Below are positions 26,441 through 37,600 of a stretch of 64,000 nucleotides of DNA, in pieces. The DNA is taken from NCBI RefSeq assembly GCF_036320965.1, contig NC_092281.1, positions 15,724,719 through 15,788,718 on the forward strand. Direction: 5' to 3'. Source of the DNA: Panulirus ornatus. Lineage: Eukaryota > Arthropoda > Malacostraca > Decapoda > Palinuridae. Within the stretch, counting starts at the first letter, position 1. Each line of letters begins with the position of its first letter. Under the pieces are notes generated by a model. The model was not told where the DNA came from. It ran no database searches and saw only the letters and a list, made by a program, of their open reading frames with translations. A program made the position numbers and the translations under genes.

Positions 26441-28199
26441 ACCCTCAAAGGAATGTCACTTCATGAACTTGATCTCTGACCCTAACCTCCAAATGTCAAT
26501 CAGATGTAGAATTTGTGTGTATTTTCTAGCAAATTAGGTCCATAACAATTCATTCACTCATGAGATAGTGTGGAGAAGCATTTTAGTTCCCTGACCAAAG
26601 ATGTCCAGATATTAATCAGGTAAAGAACTCTGCATGAATAAGCAGTGAAATAAATTTGGCCAACAGTCAAGAGATCATCAGATATTGTGTACAAAAGGGT
26701 TTAGTAGCATTTCAGTAAACCCAATCTGGTGACCTTGACTCTGACCTTTGACAAAAACAATTTTATCAAACATACAACTTTCTGAGTGGCAACTGTCATC
26801 CATGTCTAATTCACATCCATTAACTCATTCTTCAGGAACTGCATAATCAGTACACAAAACCTTATGACTTTAACTCTTCTAAATCCTATCGTCAACACGT
26901 CTTAATTTTCCACAATCATCTGTTAGCCGAAGATATTATGTACCGATCAATATAATTTTACACACACAAGAAAGTGGACACAAACTACTTCATTTCACAT
27001 CAAAACCCTGCGCACCCTTTTAGCCTCAGGAAACTATTTGGGCAGAATTTTGGAACTACTATTCATTAAATAATTTTTAGTTCTGGAATATTTGTTTCGT
27101 CTTCAAATTTTACATAAGATCTCCAACAAATTGCGACACACCCACCACACCACCCAAAGAGGCCAACCTGCATCCATGTTTCCAAGCAGAACATGAATTT
27201 AACTCCTAGATTATCTAAAAAATTAAATTGCTCATTTTCTAAAAACAAACTACTTCACAATTGACTTTAAGACCTACAACCAAATGTCTAATACTTCTTT
27301 ATCAAATGTATTAATGTTCATTCACACATTTAACAAAGCTCACAAAGCTTCATGCAGAAAGGAATACTACTGTTTATGAAAATATCAGCGAACAATAACC
27401 TTGTATCAACTCCCAATACTCTATCATTTCCCAACAGCAGATTAGTACATTAGTTCACCCCTTTAAATCTATGATTATCCTCTCTAAAAAACCCATCTAA
27501 TACCAATTGAAAATAACTGGGATGGTCTCACCCACTGCAGCAATACCTATTCACTGAAAAAGCAGTTTTTCTACCAGAAGTGAAAATGCTTATCCTCGAT
27601 AAAAAACTTTTTCTGCTGTCACAATTGCCTCCCAACATTTCCATTATCCTTGATGGATTCTTAACTCCAATCTCGTGCACTCTCCAGATATAAATAGGTT
27701 AATAAAATAATTGCTTTTCATAATGTTTTGTCAATACATTTTCAATGAAACATATCCATGAGACATCTCTCCATTCTGAAACGAAGACATATAGTTTGAG
27801 CTATAAATGCTTTCCTCTCTAAGTATGCCCTGACATATAATTTACCAGGGAATATTCAGGACGAAATATCTACCTCTGTAATTTGAGAATTCTCTTATCC
27901 CCATTTTGTTTGTCACAATCACTGATATTGGGTTGCTCTCGCCAATCGTAACACCTACAATGATGTCATCATACTTTCAGCTGTAACCTACAACCAGTTC
28001 AACAACAAACGAGTCACACCAGCTTTTTTCAAAATTACACTGACTACCATCAAGAGATCAAGGCTTTTTAATCTTTCAAACTTACATTTCTCTTTCTGCA
28101 ATATTTTCCTATCACATGGACAACCATCCCGACACAACTAGACTTCCCTTTCTGCCTCACTCTACTGTCATCGACCCATCAACAACTTCAAATACTCAT
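26441..28199. repeat. Duplication copy A of the EXOSC7 3' region (degenerate)
   Basis: It matches 30197-32345 in the same orientation along most of its length. Shared landmarks in order are a TTAGCC(G/GA)AGA block, CCTTTTAGCCTCAG, AATAACCTTGTATCAA, AACATTTCCATTATCC, TGATGTCATC and TCAAGAGATCAA. Copy A is more decayed and carries a pseudo-exon. Confidence 0.8.
27595..27681 (-). pseudogene. Broken copy of EXOSC7 last exon
   Basis: On the minus strand it begins AGTGCACGAGA like the true exon, then lacks two bases (CC), so the frame becomes SARDWS followed by a stop. Further one- to several-base indels follow, although the GGATAATGGAAATGTT core is intact. The acceptor AG is retained (TCTGGAG) but its pyrimidine tract is poor, and the AATAAA of the true 3' end is lost. 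It lies 3.9 kb beyond the functional terminal exon. Confidence 0.85.
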
Positions 28200-29485
28200 G
28201 TCATCTCCTTCACATCACCCCTACTTGTAGCACCTCCCATTTCGCCCTCACTTGAGTCTCCCATGTTACTCCTTGCCATACTCCAACCTTCTGTACCTTC
28301 CTCCCAAACAACTTTTTTATTCTCCCTAAAATTTACTGATAGTCTCTCACCCCAACTCTCATTTGCCCTTTTTTTCACCTCTTGCACCTTTCTCTTGACC
28401 TCCTGTCTCTTTCTTTTATACTTCTCCCACTCAATTGCATTTTTTCCCTGCAAAAATCGTCCAAATGCCTCTCTCTTCTCTTTCACTAATACTCTTACTT
28501 CTTCATCCCACCACTCACTACCCTTTCTAAACAGCCCACCTCCCACTCTTCTCATGCCACAAGCATCTTTTGCGCAATCCATCACTGATTCCCTAAATAC
28601 ATCCCATTCCTCCCCCACTCCCCTTACTTCCATTGTTCTCACCTTTTTCCATTCTGTACACAGTCTCTCCTGATACTTCTTCACACAGGTCTCCTTCCCA
28701 AGCTCACTTACTCTCACCACCTTCTTCACCCCAACATTCACTCTTCTTTTCTGAAAACCCATACTAATCTTCACCTTAGCCTCCACAAGATAATGATCAG
28801 ACATCCCTCCAGTTGCACCTCTCAGCACATTGACATCCAAAAGTCTCTCTTTCGCACGCCTGTCCATTAACACGTAATCCAATAACGCTCTCTGGCCATC
28901 TCTCCTACTTACATAAGTATACTTATGTATATCTCGCTTTTTAAACCAGGTATTCCCAATCATCAGTCCTTTTTCAGCACATAAATCTACAAGCTCTTCA
29001 CCATTTCCATTTACAACACTGAACACCCCATGCATACCAATTATTCCCTCAACTGCCACATTACTCACCTTTGCATTCAAATCACCCATCACTATAACCC
29101 GGTCTCGTGCCTCAAAACCGCTAACACACTCATTTAGCTGCTCCCAAAACACTTGCCTCTCATGATCTTTCTTCTCATGCCCAGGTGCATATGCACCAAT
29201 AATCACCCACCTCTCTCCATCAACTTTCAATTTTACCCATATTAATCGAGAGTTTACTTTCTTACATTCTATGACATACTCCCACAACTCCTGTTTCAGG
29301 AGTATTGCTACTCCTTCCCTTGCTCTTGTCCTCTCACTAACCCCTGACGTCACTCCCCAGACATTTCCAAACCACTCTTCCCCTTTACCCTTGAGCTTCG
29401 TTTCACTCAGAGCCAAAACATCCAGGTTCCTTTCCTCAAACATACTACCTATCTCTCCTTTTTTCACATCTTGGTTACATCCACA
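28200..29485 (-). mobile_element. LINE (family A) endonuclease segment with 423-codon open frame
   Basis: The minus-strand frame encodes an apurinic-type endonuclease of a non-LTR retrotransposon: LALSETKLKGKGEEW, IIGAYAPGHEKKDHERQVFW, RVIVMGDLNAKVSNVAVEG, RALLDYVLMDRRAKERL and GATGGMSDHYLVEAKVKI. A basic linker (KEKREAFGRFLQGKNA, YKRKRQEVKRKVQEVKKR) follows. It would nick target DNA to prime reverse transcription. No reverse transcriptase follows; the frame ends at 28196 where the flank begins, and no poly-A is present. The intact frame over 1.27 kb implies a recent origin. Confidence 0.92.
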
Positions 29486-29907
29486 ACGTCTTCAGCAACC
29501 CGGAATTATTCCCTGAAACAACGCTTGGAAGGAGGCAGAAGTGATATTGTGACAGTGATTGTGTCAGCGTCGCGTCGCCTCGCCGCAGTGTATCGAGACA
29601 GACTTCCCCAGAACTTTTTAAAGGGGAAGTAAATGTTTACAGTTGTGTTACTGGAGTGATAGTTTTCATGCATGGTGTTTTGACAAGAAAATAGTGAAGT
29701 TGGAGAAAAATGTAGCTTAGACATTGAAGCTTATTGATTCAGTGGTGAAATTGATGAGAACTGCTATTGACGTTTGTGTGAATAAATTGTACATTTCCTT
29801 TTCCATAGCCAGAGGTTGAACCATTATGTGACGTTCATTTTTTCATTCATTTCAAGCTAAAAGTTTGTTTTCTAAATTGTTTCTTACATTTTTCATATGT
29901 ATATATA

Positions 29908-29981
<74 letters not shown>

Positions 29982-30196
29982 TATATTATCCCTGGGGATA
30001 GGGGTGAAAGAATACTTCCCACGTATTCCTCGCGTGTCGTAGAAAGCGACTAGAGGGGACGGGAGCGGGGGGCCGGAAATCCTCCCCTCCCTGTATTAAC
30101 TTTCTAAAATGGGAAACAGAAGAAGGAGTCACGCGGGGAGTGCTCATCCTCCTCGAAGGCTCAGAGTGGGGTGCCTAAATGTGTGTGGATGTAACC
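29486..30196 (+). mobile_element. Inverted 5' part of the same LINE (5' UTR and ORF start)
   Basis: In plus orientation this holds a 5' UTR with a (GT)n run and then an ATG at 30109 opening MGNRRRSHAGSAHPPRRLRV and GCLNVCGCN. That is the missing N-terminus of the neighbouring minus-strand endonuclease, which begins CGCNQDVKKGEIG. The 13-bp word TGTGGATGTAACC is present at both segment ends (30184-30196 plus, 29473-29485 minus). The arrangement fits 5' inversion by twin priming, or later inversion through the 13-bp word. Confidence 0.8.
29912..29972. repeat. (GT)n microsatellite
   Basis: About 30 GT units with one GTGCGT interruption, inside the inverted LINE 5' UTR. Confidence 0.95.
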
Positions 30197-31478
30197 TCAA
30201 AAATCAGTTATAGAAATCTGTGCAATATCTGAGGTACAAGTATGTTCCACATCCAATCTCCCAAACAAGAGCTGACATATAAACAAGCATTTAGTAACAT
30301 TTTAGTTCAAAAGAATATATGACCTCAGCCTTTAATCTTCATCTCAAAAACATAATCAGATGGAGAGCTTTGTGTACAATATCTATTGTACAAGGCTGGT
30401 CCACAGTACACAAGACCTATGAACTTGACCTTTCAATCCAAATGAAAAAAATTTAGCAGGTACAGAGCTTTGCAAGTAGCATTTGTTACAAGTTTCATCA
30501 ACAGCCAATTGCCCAGGCATATGATAAACACATGCATTCAGCTGAATTTTAGTACACAGGATCTTGTGACCTACAGCCCTGACCTTGAAACCTCAATCAG
30601 AAGCAAACTTTAAAAGAAGTATATGTGGCACACATCTAATAATCCAGGCATGAGATACAGTGAACAAACACATTTAGTTGCTTTTTGGCACATGAAACCT
30701 TGTGATTTAATATTCTGACCCCTTAATCAGAGCTCCATATGCAGTACACGTGTTAAAATTTTGGCACATATACAATTAGTTAGCCGAGAGATATTTGGTA
30801 CACATGATCAGGATGTATAGATTTATGAGCACACACAGAGAAAGGGACACAAGTACTTACTATCATTTTCACATTCAAAACCCTGAGACCCTTTTAGCCT
30901 CAGAAACTTATTGTGGTGCAGAATTTTGTAAACTATCTATGGTATGTAATATGATTGGTATATAAGTCTGGTTAATGTTTAGTCTTCTGTCATTAGATAT
31001 TATGCACATAAGATCTTGAAGCACAGATGCAGACACACACACACACACACACACACACAAAGAGGGCCAAACCAATGCAATCCTATGCTTTGAAGCAGAA
31101 GGCATGAATATAAACTGCCATAATGATGCTACTGCTTCACAGTAAAAGTTAAATTAGCTTCAATTATCTAAAAAACAAACATATTACACAAAAGAATCTT
31201 TTAAGAATCTACAACAAATGTCTGATATCTCATATTATCCAACTGTAATAATGATTCATATCATTATAAACAGAAGGCATAAAAAGTTCTATGTAGAAAG
31301 GAAATAACTACTGTATTAAATGGAAAATGATTCATGAAACAATAACCTTGTATCAATGCCTCCCAAATACTAAACTATCGAAGTTTTCCTTCAAATTTCT
31401 AGCAGATATAGGGTGAAGTTAGTCTCACTTTGCACCTGTTAAGTATATATGGGAGTTATCATCTCTAAAATAAACCAG

Positions 31479-31484
31479 TTTATT
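31479..31484 (-). terminator. Candidate EXOSC7 poly(A) signal
   Basis: AATAAA on the minus strand about 100 bp after the EXOSC7 stop. The corresponding position of duplication copy A lacks it. No transcript evidence. Confidence 0.45.
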
Positions 31485-31584
31485 CTTCATTGAAAATAAG
31501 TGGGATGTGTCTCACCCAACTCAGTAATACTATCTGACATAAGGCAGTATTTTCATACAGCAGAAGTGAAAAGATGATATGGAG

Positions 31585-31683
31585 CTAAAGAAACCCTTTT
31601 ATCTGCCTGTCCACAATTTTCTCCTCCTGTCGTAACATTTCCATTATCCGTTGATGGATCTTAACTCCAAGGTCTCGTGCACT
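31585..31683 (-). CDS. EXOSC7: EXOSC7 exon 6 (terminal)
   Basis: Starts after GTGGCAG and encodes SARDLGVKIHQRIMEMLRQE, then EKIVDRQIKGFL and TAG. The C-terminal helix and final GF match the family. This copy is intact, unlike 27595-27681. Confidence 0.88.
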   Translation of the reverse strand, partial: SARDLGVKIHQRIMEMLRQEEKIVDRQIKGFL

Positions 31684-34600
31684 CTGCCACAAAAGGAAAA
31701 AATTTTAAGGTTTTAATTAAAATAATTGCAAAATGAGAGTATATCAATGCATGTGTTGGGAGAGAGGTGTCAATTACATTTGGGATGCAATGATTAAATA
31801 TTCATGAGACATCTAGCTGTCCAGAGTAAAATCAACTGGATAAGGAAAGAAATATAGGTTGTGAAGACTAATAAATCTTTCCTCTCTGAAGTAGTGGCCC
31901 ATGAGCATGAGATATTCCTCGGGAAATATTGGGTCAGGACGAAGATCATTCCTACCCTCATTTAATGGGTGAGGAAGTTCTCATTCACTCACCCATTTTT
32001 GTTGATCCTCAAATCACTGAAGTATTGGGGTTTGCTCTCAGCCAATCAGTAACCACTAACAAGCTGATGTCATCTATCCACTGGTTCCAGCTGTCCAGGA
32101 GCCTCACAATTCACAGATCGTGGCAACAACCAAAGGAGGTCACTTAAACCAGAAAAAGTTTTTTCAAAACTTACATGACTACCTCAAGAGATCAAAGGCT
32201 TTTTAATTTTCAAAACCTTCATTTCTCTCTTCTGCAGTATGTCCTTCAAGCATGAGAGCATAACCATCCCAACAGACTGTAGACTGTCCCTTTCTTCAAG
32301 ACCCTTGCATGCATCTACTTCATCGCCCCATCCACAAACAGGTTAAATAGTCATGGTAACATCACACACCCCTACCGCAGACCCACTTTCAACCCTCCAG
32401 TCTTCATACTCACAAACATGCCTTACTCTCTTGCCAAAAGCTCCTAACTGCTTCTAGTAGCATTCCTCCCAAACAAAAGACTTAATTCTTTTCCTGTCTT
32501 CATATTTGTATTTGTACTCACAAAAATAAGAAGTACCCATAATCATTCTTAAATACTGGTATCCTGTATTTCCCTGGCTCCTTCTTTAAGTGCAGCTTCC
32601 AAGTCGCAGGAGCCTGATAAGAAGGGTCCTGGGTTGCATAACAATATTATAAACAGATGGATATAAAGAGCGAATAAACTTACATTCTGACAAACAGTTT
32701 AGTTTCTTACCTTTAAGGAAGCATTCAATGTCTGAGGGGTAAATGTCCCTGCGCCAAACTGCTGAGTTGCAGTAATTAAGCCCTGGGGAGTAACGCCAAC
32801 CACTACTTGTACAGGGCCACAGCATTCCTCTTCAGGAGTTGGATCAACAACAGTCAAATTTTCTGTTATCTGTGAAGGAACACAATTAATGCCATAGTGT
32901 TCAAAACTCACAAACATATTTTTTTTTTTTTTTTTTTATACTTTGTCGCTGTCTCCCGCGTTTGCGAGGTAGCGCAAGGAAACAGACGAAAGAAATGGCC
33001 CAACCCCCCCCCCATACACATTCATATGAGTATATGAATAAATATTATTGCTGAATGGAACAAGAATATGGAGGTGTCAAAGATAAAGTATTTTGTTAAA
33101 GACTGGCTGGCTTCAATTACCCACAGTAGCAACAAGGTGTCTTCTGTAAATAGATCTCTGAAAACCTTGCTTCAAAAATGGAGTGAACTGAGACATCATA
33201 GCTTATGTTTACATGATGATCCAGTTTAAATGCTTGGGTTACCTCTGCAAAGATAAGATTTTAAGAAAAAAAGATTAAATATGGAGAGAAAAGATCAAAT
33301 GAAAGACACATTAATGAGTACATGATTTAAAACTCTGAACAGTAAGAAGTTGAGTGAAAATGTGAACTATAATGATGGCTGGAGCAGGTTCTAAATAAAC
33401 TATCAAGCAAAAGAATGGGAAATAATGTAACCAGGTTCTAAATAAACCATCATGTAAAAGAATGGGAAATAATGTTATAACACTTTAGTGTTACAACATC
33501 AAACATACTTTTAATTGTGCAAATCATAGCTATCATTATTGTATGGAAAGTTTTATGTAAAATGTGTCATAAAGCCTTCAATAGTCATATCATTAGAAAA
33601 TTATTCACCAAGACTGCAAAGCTGCATTCTCTGGCAAAACTCAAGCCTTTGTTCATACTTTCACCTTCATACAAAGAAATCATCCACTGAATTCAAATCA
33701 ACTATCATCACACTAAGAATCACGTCTGAATTACCCATAACTGACACAAAACATTTCATAAACAAATGGGAAACTCTAAAGGTGGAGTGAGAAAACATAA
33801 TAGGTTCAAGGGCCGACCAACTACTACCGATCAGAATAAAAGTCACTAAGTGAAATGTCAGTTTTACAACCCATGGGCACTGTTAAAATTGAAAAGAATA
33901 CACTGCTGTTAGCTAAAATAAAAGTTCCAAAACGAGGCTTTAGTTTGACAGCCCTTGGACCCCGCAAAAACTGGACAAACTCATCTGACAGGAGCTAGAA
34001 TAAATGTCCTAAATCGAATCTTTACTCTGAGGACCACTGGGCTCTGGAAAACCTCAATAAAATCATTTGGTGTCAGAATAAAAGTCCCAAAGTCAAGCTT
34101 AAGTTTGACAACCAGTGAGGCCAGCAAAATCTGAATAAGAGCATATGGCATCAACAACAATAATAGTCCTTTAGTGAAGCATTGGTATGACCAGACGTAG
34201 ACCCTGCAAAAATCAAATAAAACTGGCTGACAGCTGATATAAAACTTACAAAAGGAAGCTTAAGTTTGAAGACCTTTGGGCAACAAAAAACAGAACAGAA
34301 CCACCTGCAGTGAACATGAATAAAACTCCCAAAGTGAATCTTCAGTTTAATGACTGTAGGGCCCCATAAAGCTGAAAAAAAAAATAACCTGATGTCAGCC
34401 AAAGTCCCAAAGTCAAGCACTAGTTTTAAGACCTATGAGTTTAACAAAAACTGAATGGTCGGTTAGCATTAGCAAGAATAAAAGTCACTAAGTGAAACTT
34501 TAGTTTGATGATCCATGGGCACTGTTAAAGCTGAACAGAATTAACTGGCATCAGCTAAAATAAAAGTCCCAAAAAGAAGCTTTAGTATGGCAACCCTTAG

Positions 34601-37600
34601 ACCCCAAAAAAACTGAACAGATTCGTCTGACATGAACTAAAATAAAAGACCTAAAGTGAATCTTTATTTTGATGACCCTGGGCCCCTGCAAATCCTGAAT
34701 GAAATAGTCTGATGTAGTCATTCCTAATGCTCTTTTCAAATAACTCATTTCCAGAGCCTGGATCTTTGACCTCTGTGACTCATCTCATGTCTATGTTTCA
34801 GCTGTACAGGTCAGGATTGGAGGACTATACTGTCCTTTAATCCTCTCTTCACTTCCATACTTACACCTCTACCCTTCATTATTCTATAAAGGGACTGAAA
34901 GACTTTTCTACAAGCTAAATTCTTGCCAGGATAGTCTGAAGAAGAACTCTAACCATACTGATAATGCTGACATGATGGCAGAGGAGGATCGAGGCATTTG
35001 CTTACATATATTATTTCCTGAAAGTAAAAAACCTTGAATAAATATTAATTTTTTTATCCAAAAAGGCTAATTTCCTCAGCATTTCAGATGACAAAGGTCT
35101 TGCTGTACAAATATACTGCACTGACTTCTCATATACAAACATTATCAAATGCCTGACTTACTCTTAAGTGAGTTATTAGAATAGGTGCATTGGAGACATC
35201 AATCCTGTCAACATCACACGGGTTATCAGACACTGAAAACTCCAGCTCTCCACCATCTTCTCCAGTGATATAAATCCTTGGCATTTTGGTTGCCCAGAGA
35301 GCTGCTTTTACACCCAAGCTCACTGCATCAAACAAATTTCCTCCACATTCCAGGATCTATAAAAGAGACAAGATAATTATAAATCACCTAATAACTTATC
35401 AAAAGAGGTGAGGCTTTTGCTTGGAACGGATTGGAAGGCATAAAATCAGGTACGAGACAGGATAAGAAAGGGCAAGCAAGAGATGCTAGAATGCCTATGA
35501 AAGACAATAGGTATTGGTAAGTGGTTCAATGTAAATATCTGCGTTCACAACTGTTAGTATAAATATGAAGATTTTTATATAAACTTTTTTCATGACTGCT
35601 GTTTCCTGTGTTAGTGAAGTAGTGGGTAGTACTGGTAATATACCTCTCAGGTTGTTGGCGGCCTATCAACTACTAACTACAACAATAACAGACAATTCAA
35701 CAATACTAAAGTCTTACAACATAATAAAAAGCTAATTGAATTTTCATACCTAACACCTCTAAACAACTCTCTTTCCTTGCTCCCTTTTGCTTTTACCTAT
35801 CTGCTGTATGTGGTCTGTGCTTTATCATACAACATAGTAAAAAGCTCACTAAATTTTCATACCTCGTAGCTCTACACAACTCTCTTTCCTTACTCCCTTT
35901 TGCTTTTGCCTATCTGCTGTATGTGGTTTGTGCTTTATCTATGGTTCTTCCTCTCTCTTTTTCTCCTTTCAATACTTTCTCATCCTTCCTCTCTCATTCC
36001 CTCACACAACACATTATCCAAACAGACTATCTTATACATATACACAGTTCTAAAAATGGATATCGCAAGGTCTCTTATTTCTTAACGTTAGTAATTCTTA
36101 AGCATATTTACCATGGTAAACCCAATAAATTTACAAGCTCCTTCTAAACAGGAAATTGGGAAATTCTTTACACTTACTAATATATCATATTCACCTAACA
36201 TCCAAACTAATTATACTACTAACCTCAATATCAACATATAGGACCTTAACATGTTTGCCAGGAACAACACAAAGCTTAGAAGTGTTCAGGGTATGAGGAG
36301 AAGAGTATACCCTTTCCAACATTGCACTCAAGCTAGTAGCTAAGTCCGCACCTCCACGACCTTCAAACTCTGGTGCAGCATTGGCAGAACTGGGAAAAAG
36401 TACGAAAATGGAATCAAAATAAAATTTTCTTGTAATCTAGATATTTACTAAACAATAACCTGATATAAATCAGAATGAACATTAAGTATCCATGACACTG
36501 AACAATATCATTCAGTTTCAGAATAGAAAAAAAAGGAACAAACCAATTGACAAAGAAGTGGAGTTGTCCATTGTTGGGTTGCTCTGGTGGTGGTGGCTCC
36601 ATCTCCATTTTGACTGTAATCAAGACATCTGTACGGTCAAGCCTAACTCGAGCTGAACCATTAGCTGTAGAAACTAAATCAGTTTCTATCTCCAGCTGCC
36701 GGTAATCCAATCGATCTCTACCATCCACACGAATACCGAGCTGTTGAGCAATAAATGATATTTCAATTCAAAAGAATACAAGCACAAAGGGGTAAAATGT
36801 GGTTCACATTACTACAAACCAAGTAACAATATAAAAGAGGGATTAAAAAATTGTCAGTCAGTTTATTATAGGTGTTACACTATTTCATTTTACATTATCC
36901 AGGTCAGACCATTAGTTTTTAGAAGACACCAATCACTTCTCAGATGTTCACCTTGCACAAATCAACATCTAAGTAATATGTGTAATATAATGATATTATG
37001 CTTGACCAAACTTACTTACCTCATCAGCAAAAAATCAAGTCTCTTGCTTGAATTTCAGAAAAACTAATACCCAGTATAATCAACACTAAGGTGGGCACTC
37101 CAACAAAATGTATTATCTGTTTTTGACCTAAAAATGAGAATACTAACGATTGATACCAACAGATCATGAATGAAATAAAGTCTTAGTGATTTAACATGAT
37201 GGAAAAAAAATTCCATAAAAATAAATTCACATGGGCCTAACCAATCACAAGAACAAAATAAGTATGGGTGACATTAAAATCCTGTGACAGGCTTATAAGC
37301 TAAAAAATCAAGAAATACAGTGATAAACACATACAATACTATCCTCCTGAACATAAGCAGTATTCACAATAAAGCTAAAGATAAAAAAGCTTTCTCACTC
37401 TCATAGCTTACAGTGACTGACAGTATGGGCCAAACATACATCATTTCAATATAAATATTTACTGATACTTTTATTCCTCCAGTCACGGACAAAAGTCCAC
37501 ATCAAGGTCAGGCCTTAATTGAAATACAAAGAGGATTATGAAAGGGAAAATGACGAGAAGGGAAAGTGTTTAAAAATTTTGGAGGAAGTAGAAAACCTTT

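Larger units (their letters stand above)
30197..32345. repeat. Duplication copy B around the EXOSC7 3' end
   Basis: Partner of 26441-28199. The first 600 bp consist of loosely tandem blocks about 110-130 bp long with recurring GACCTTGA, CAGAGCTTTG and GGCATGAGATA-like words. The later part holds the true EXOSC7 terminal exon. (AC)n at 31033-31059. Confidence 0.75.

Noticed and set aside
28116..28673. 185-codon plus-strand frame
   Set aside because: It is antisense to the LINE endonuclease frame and has no homology pattern of its own.
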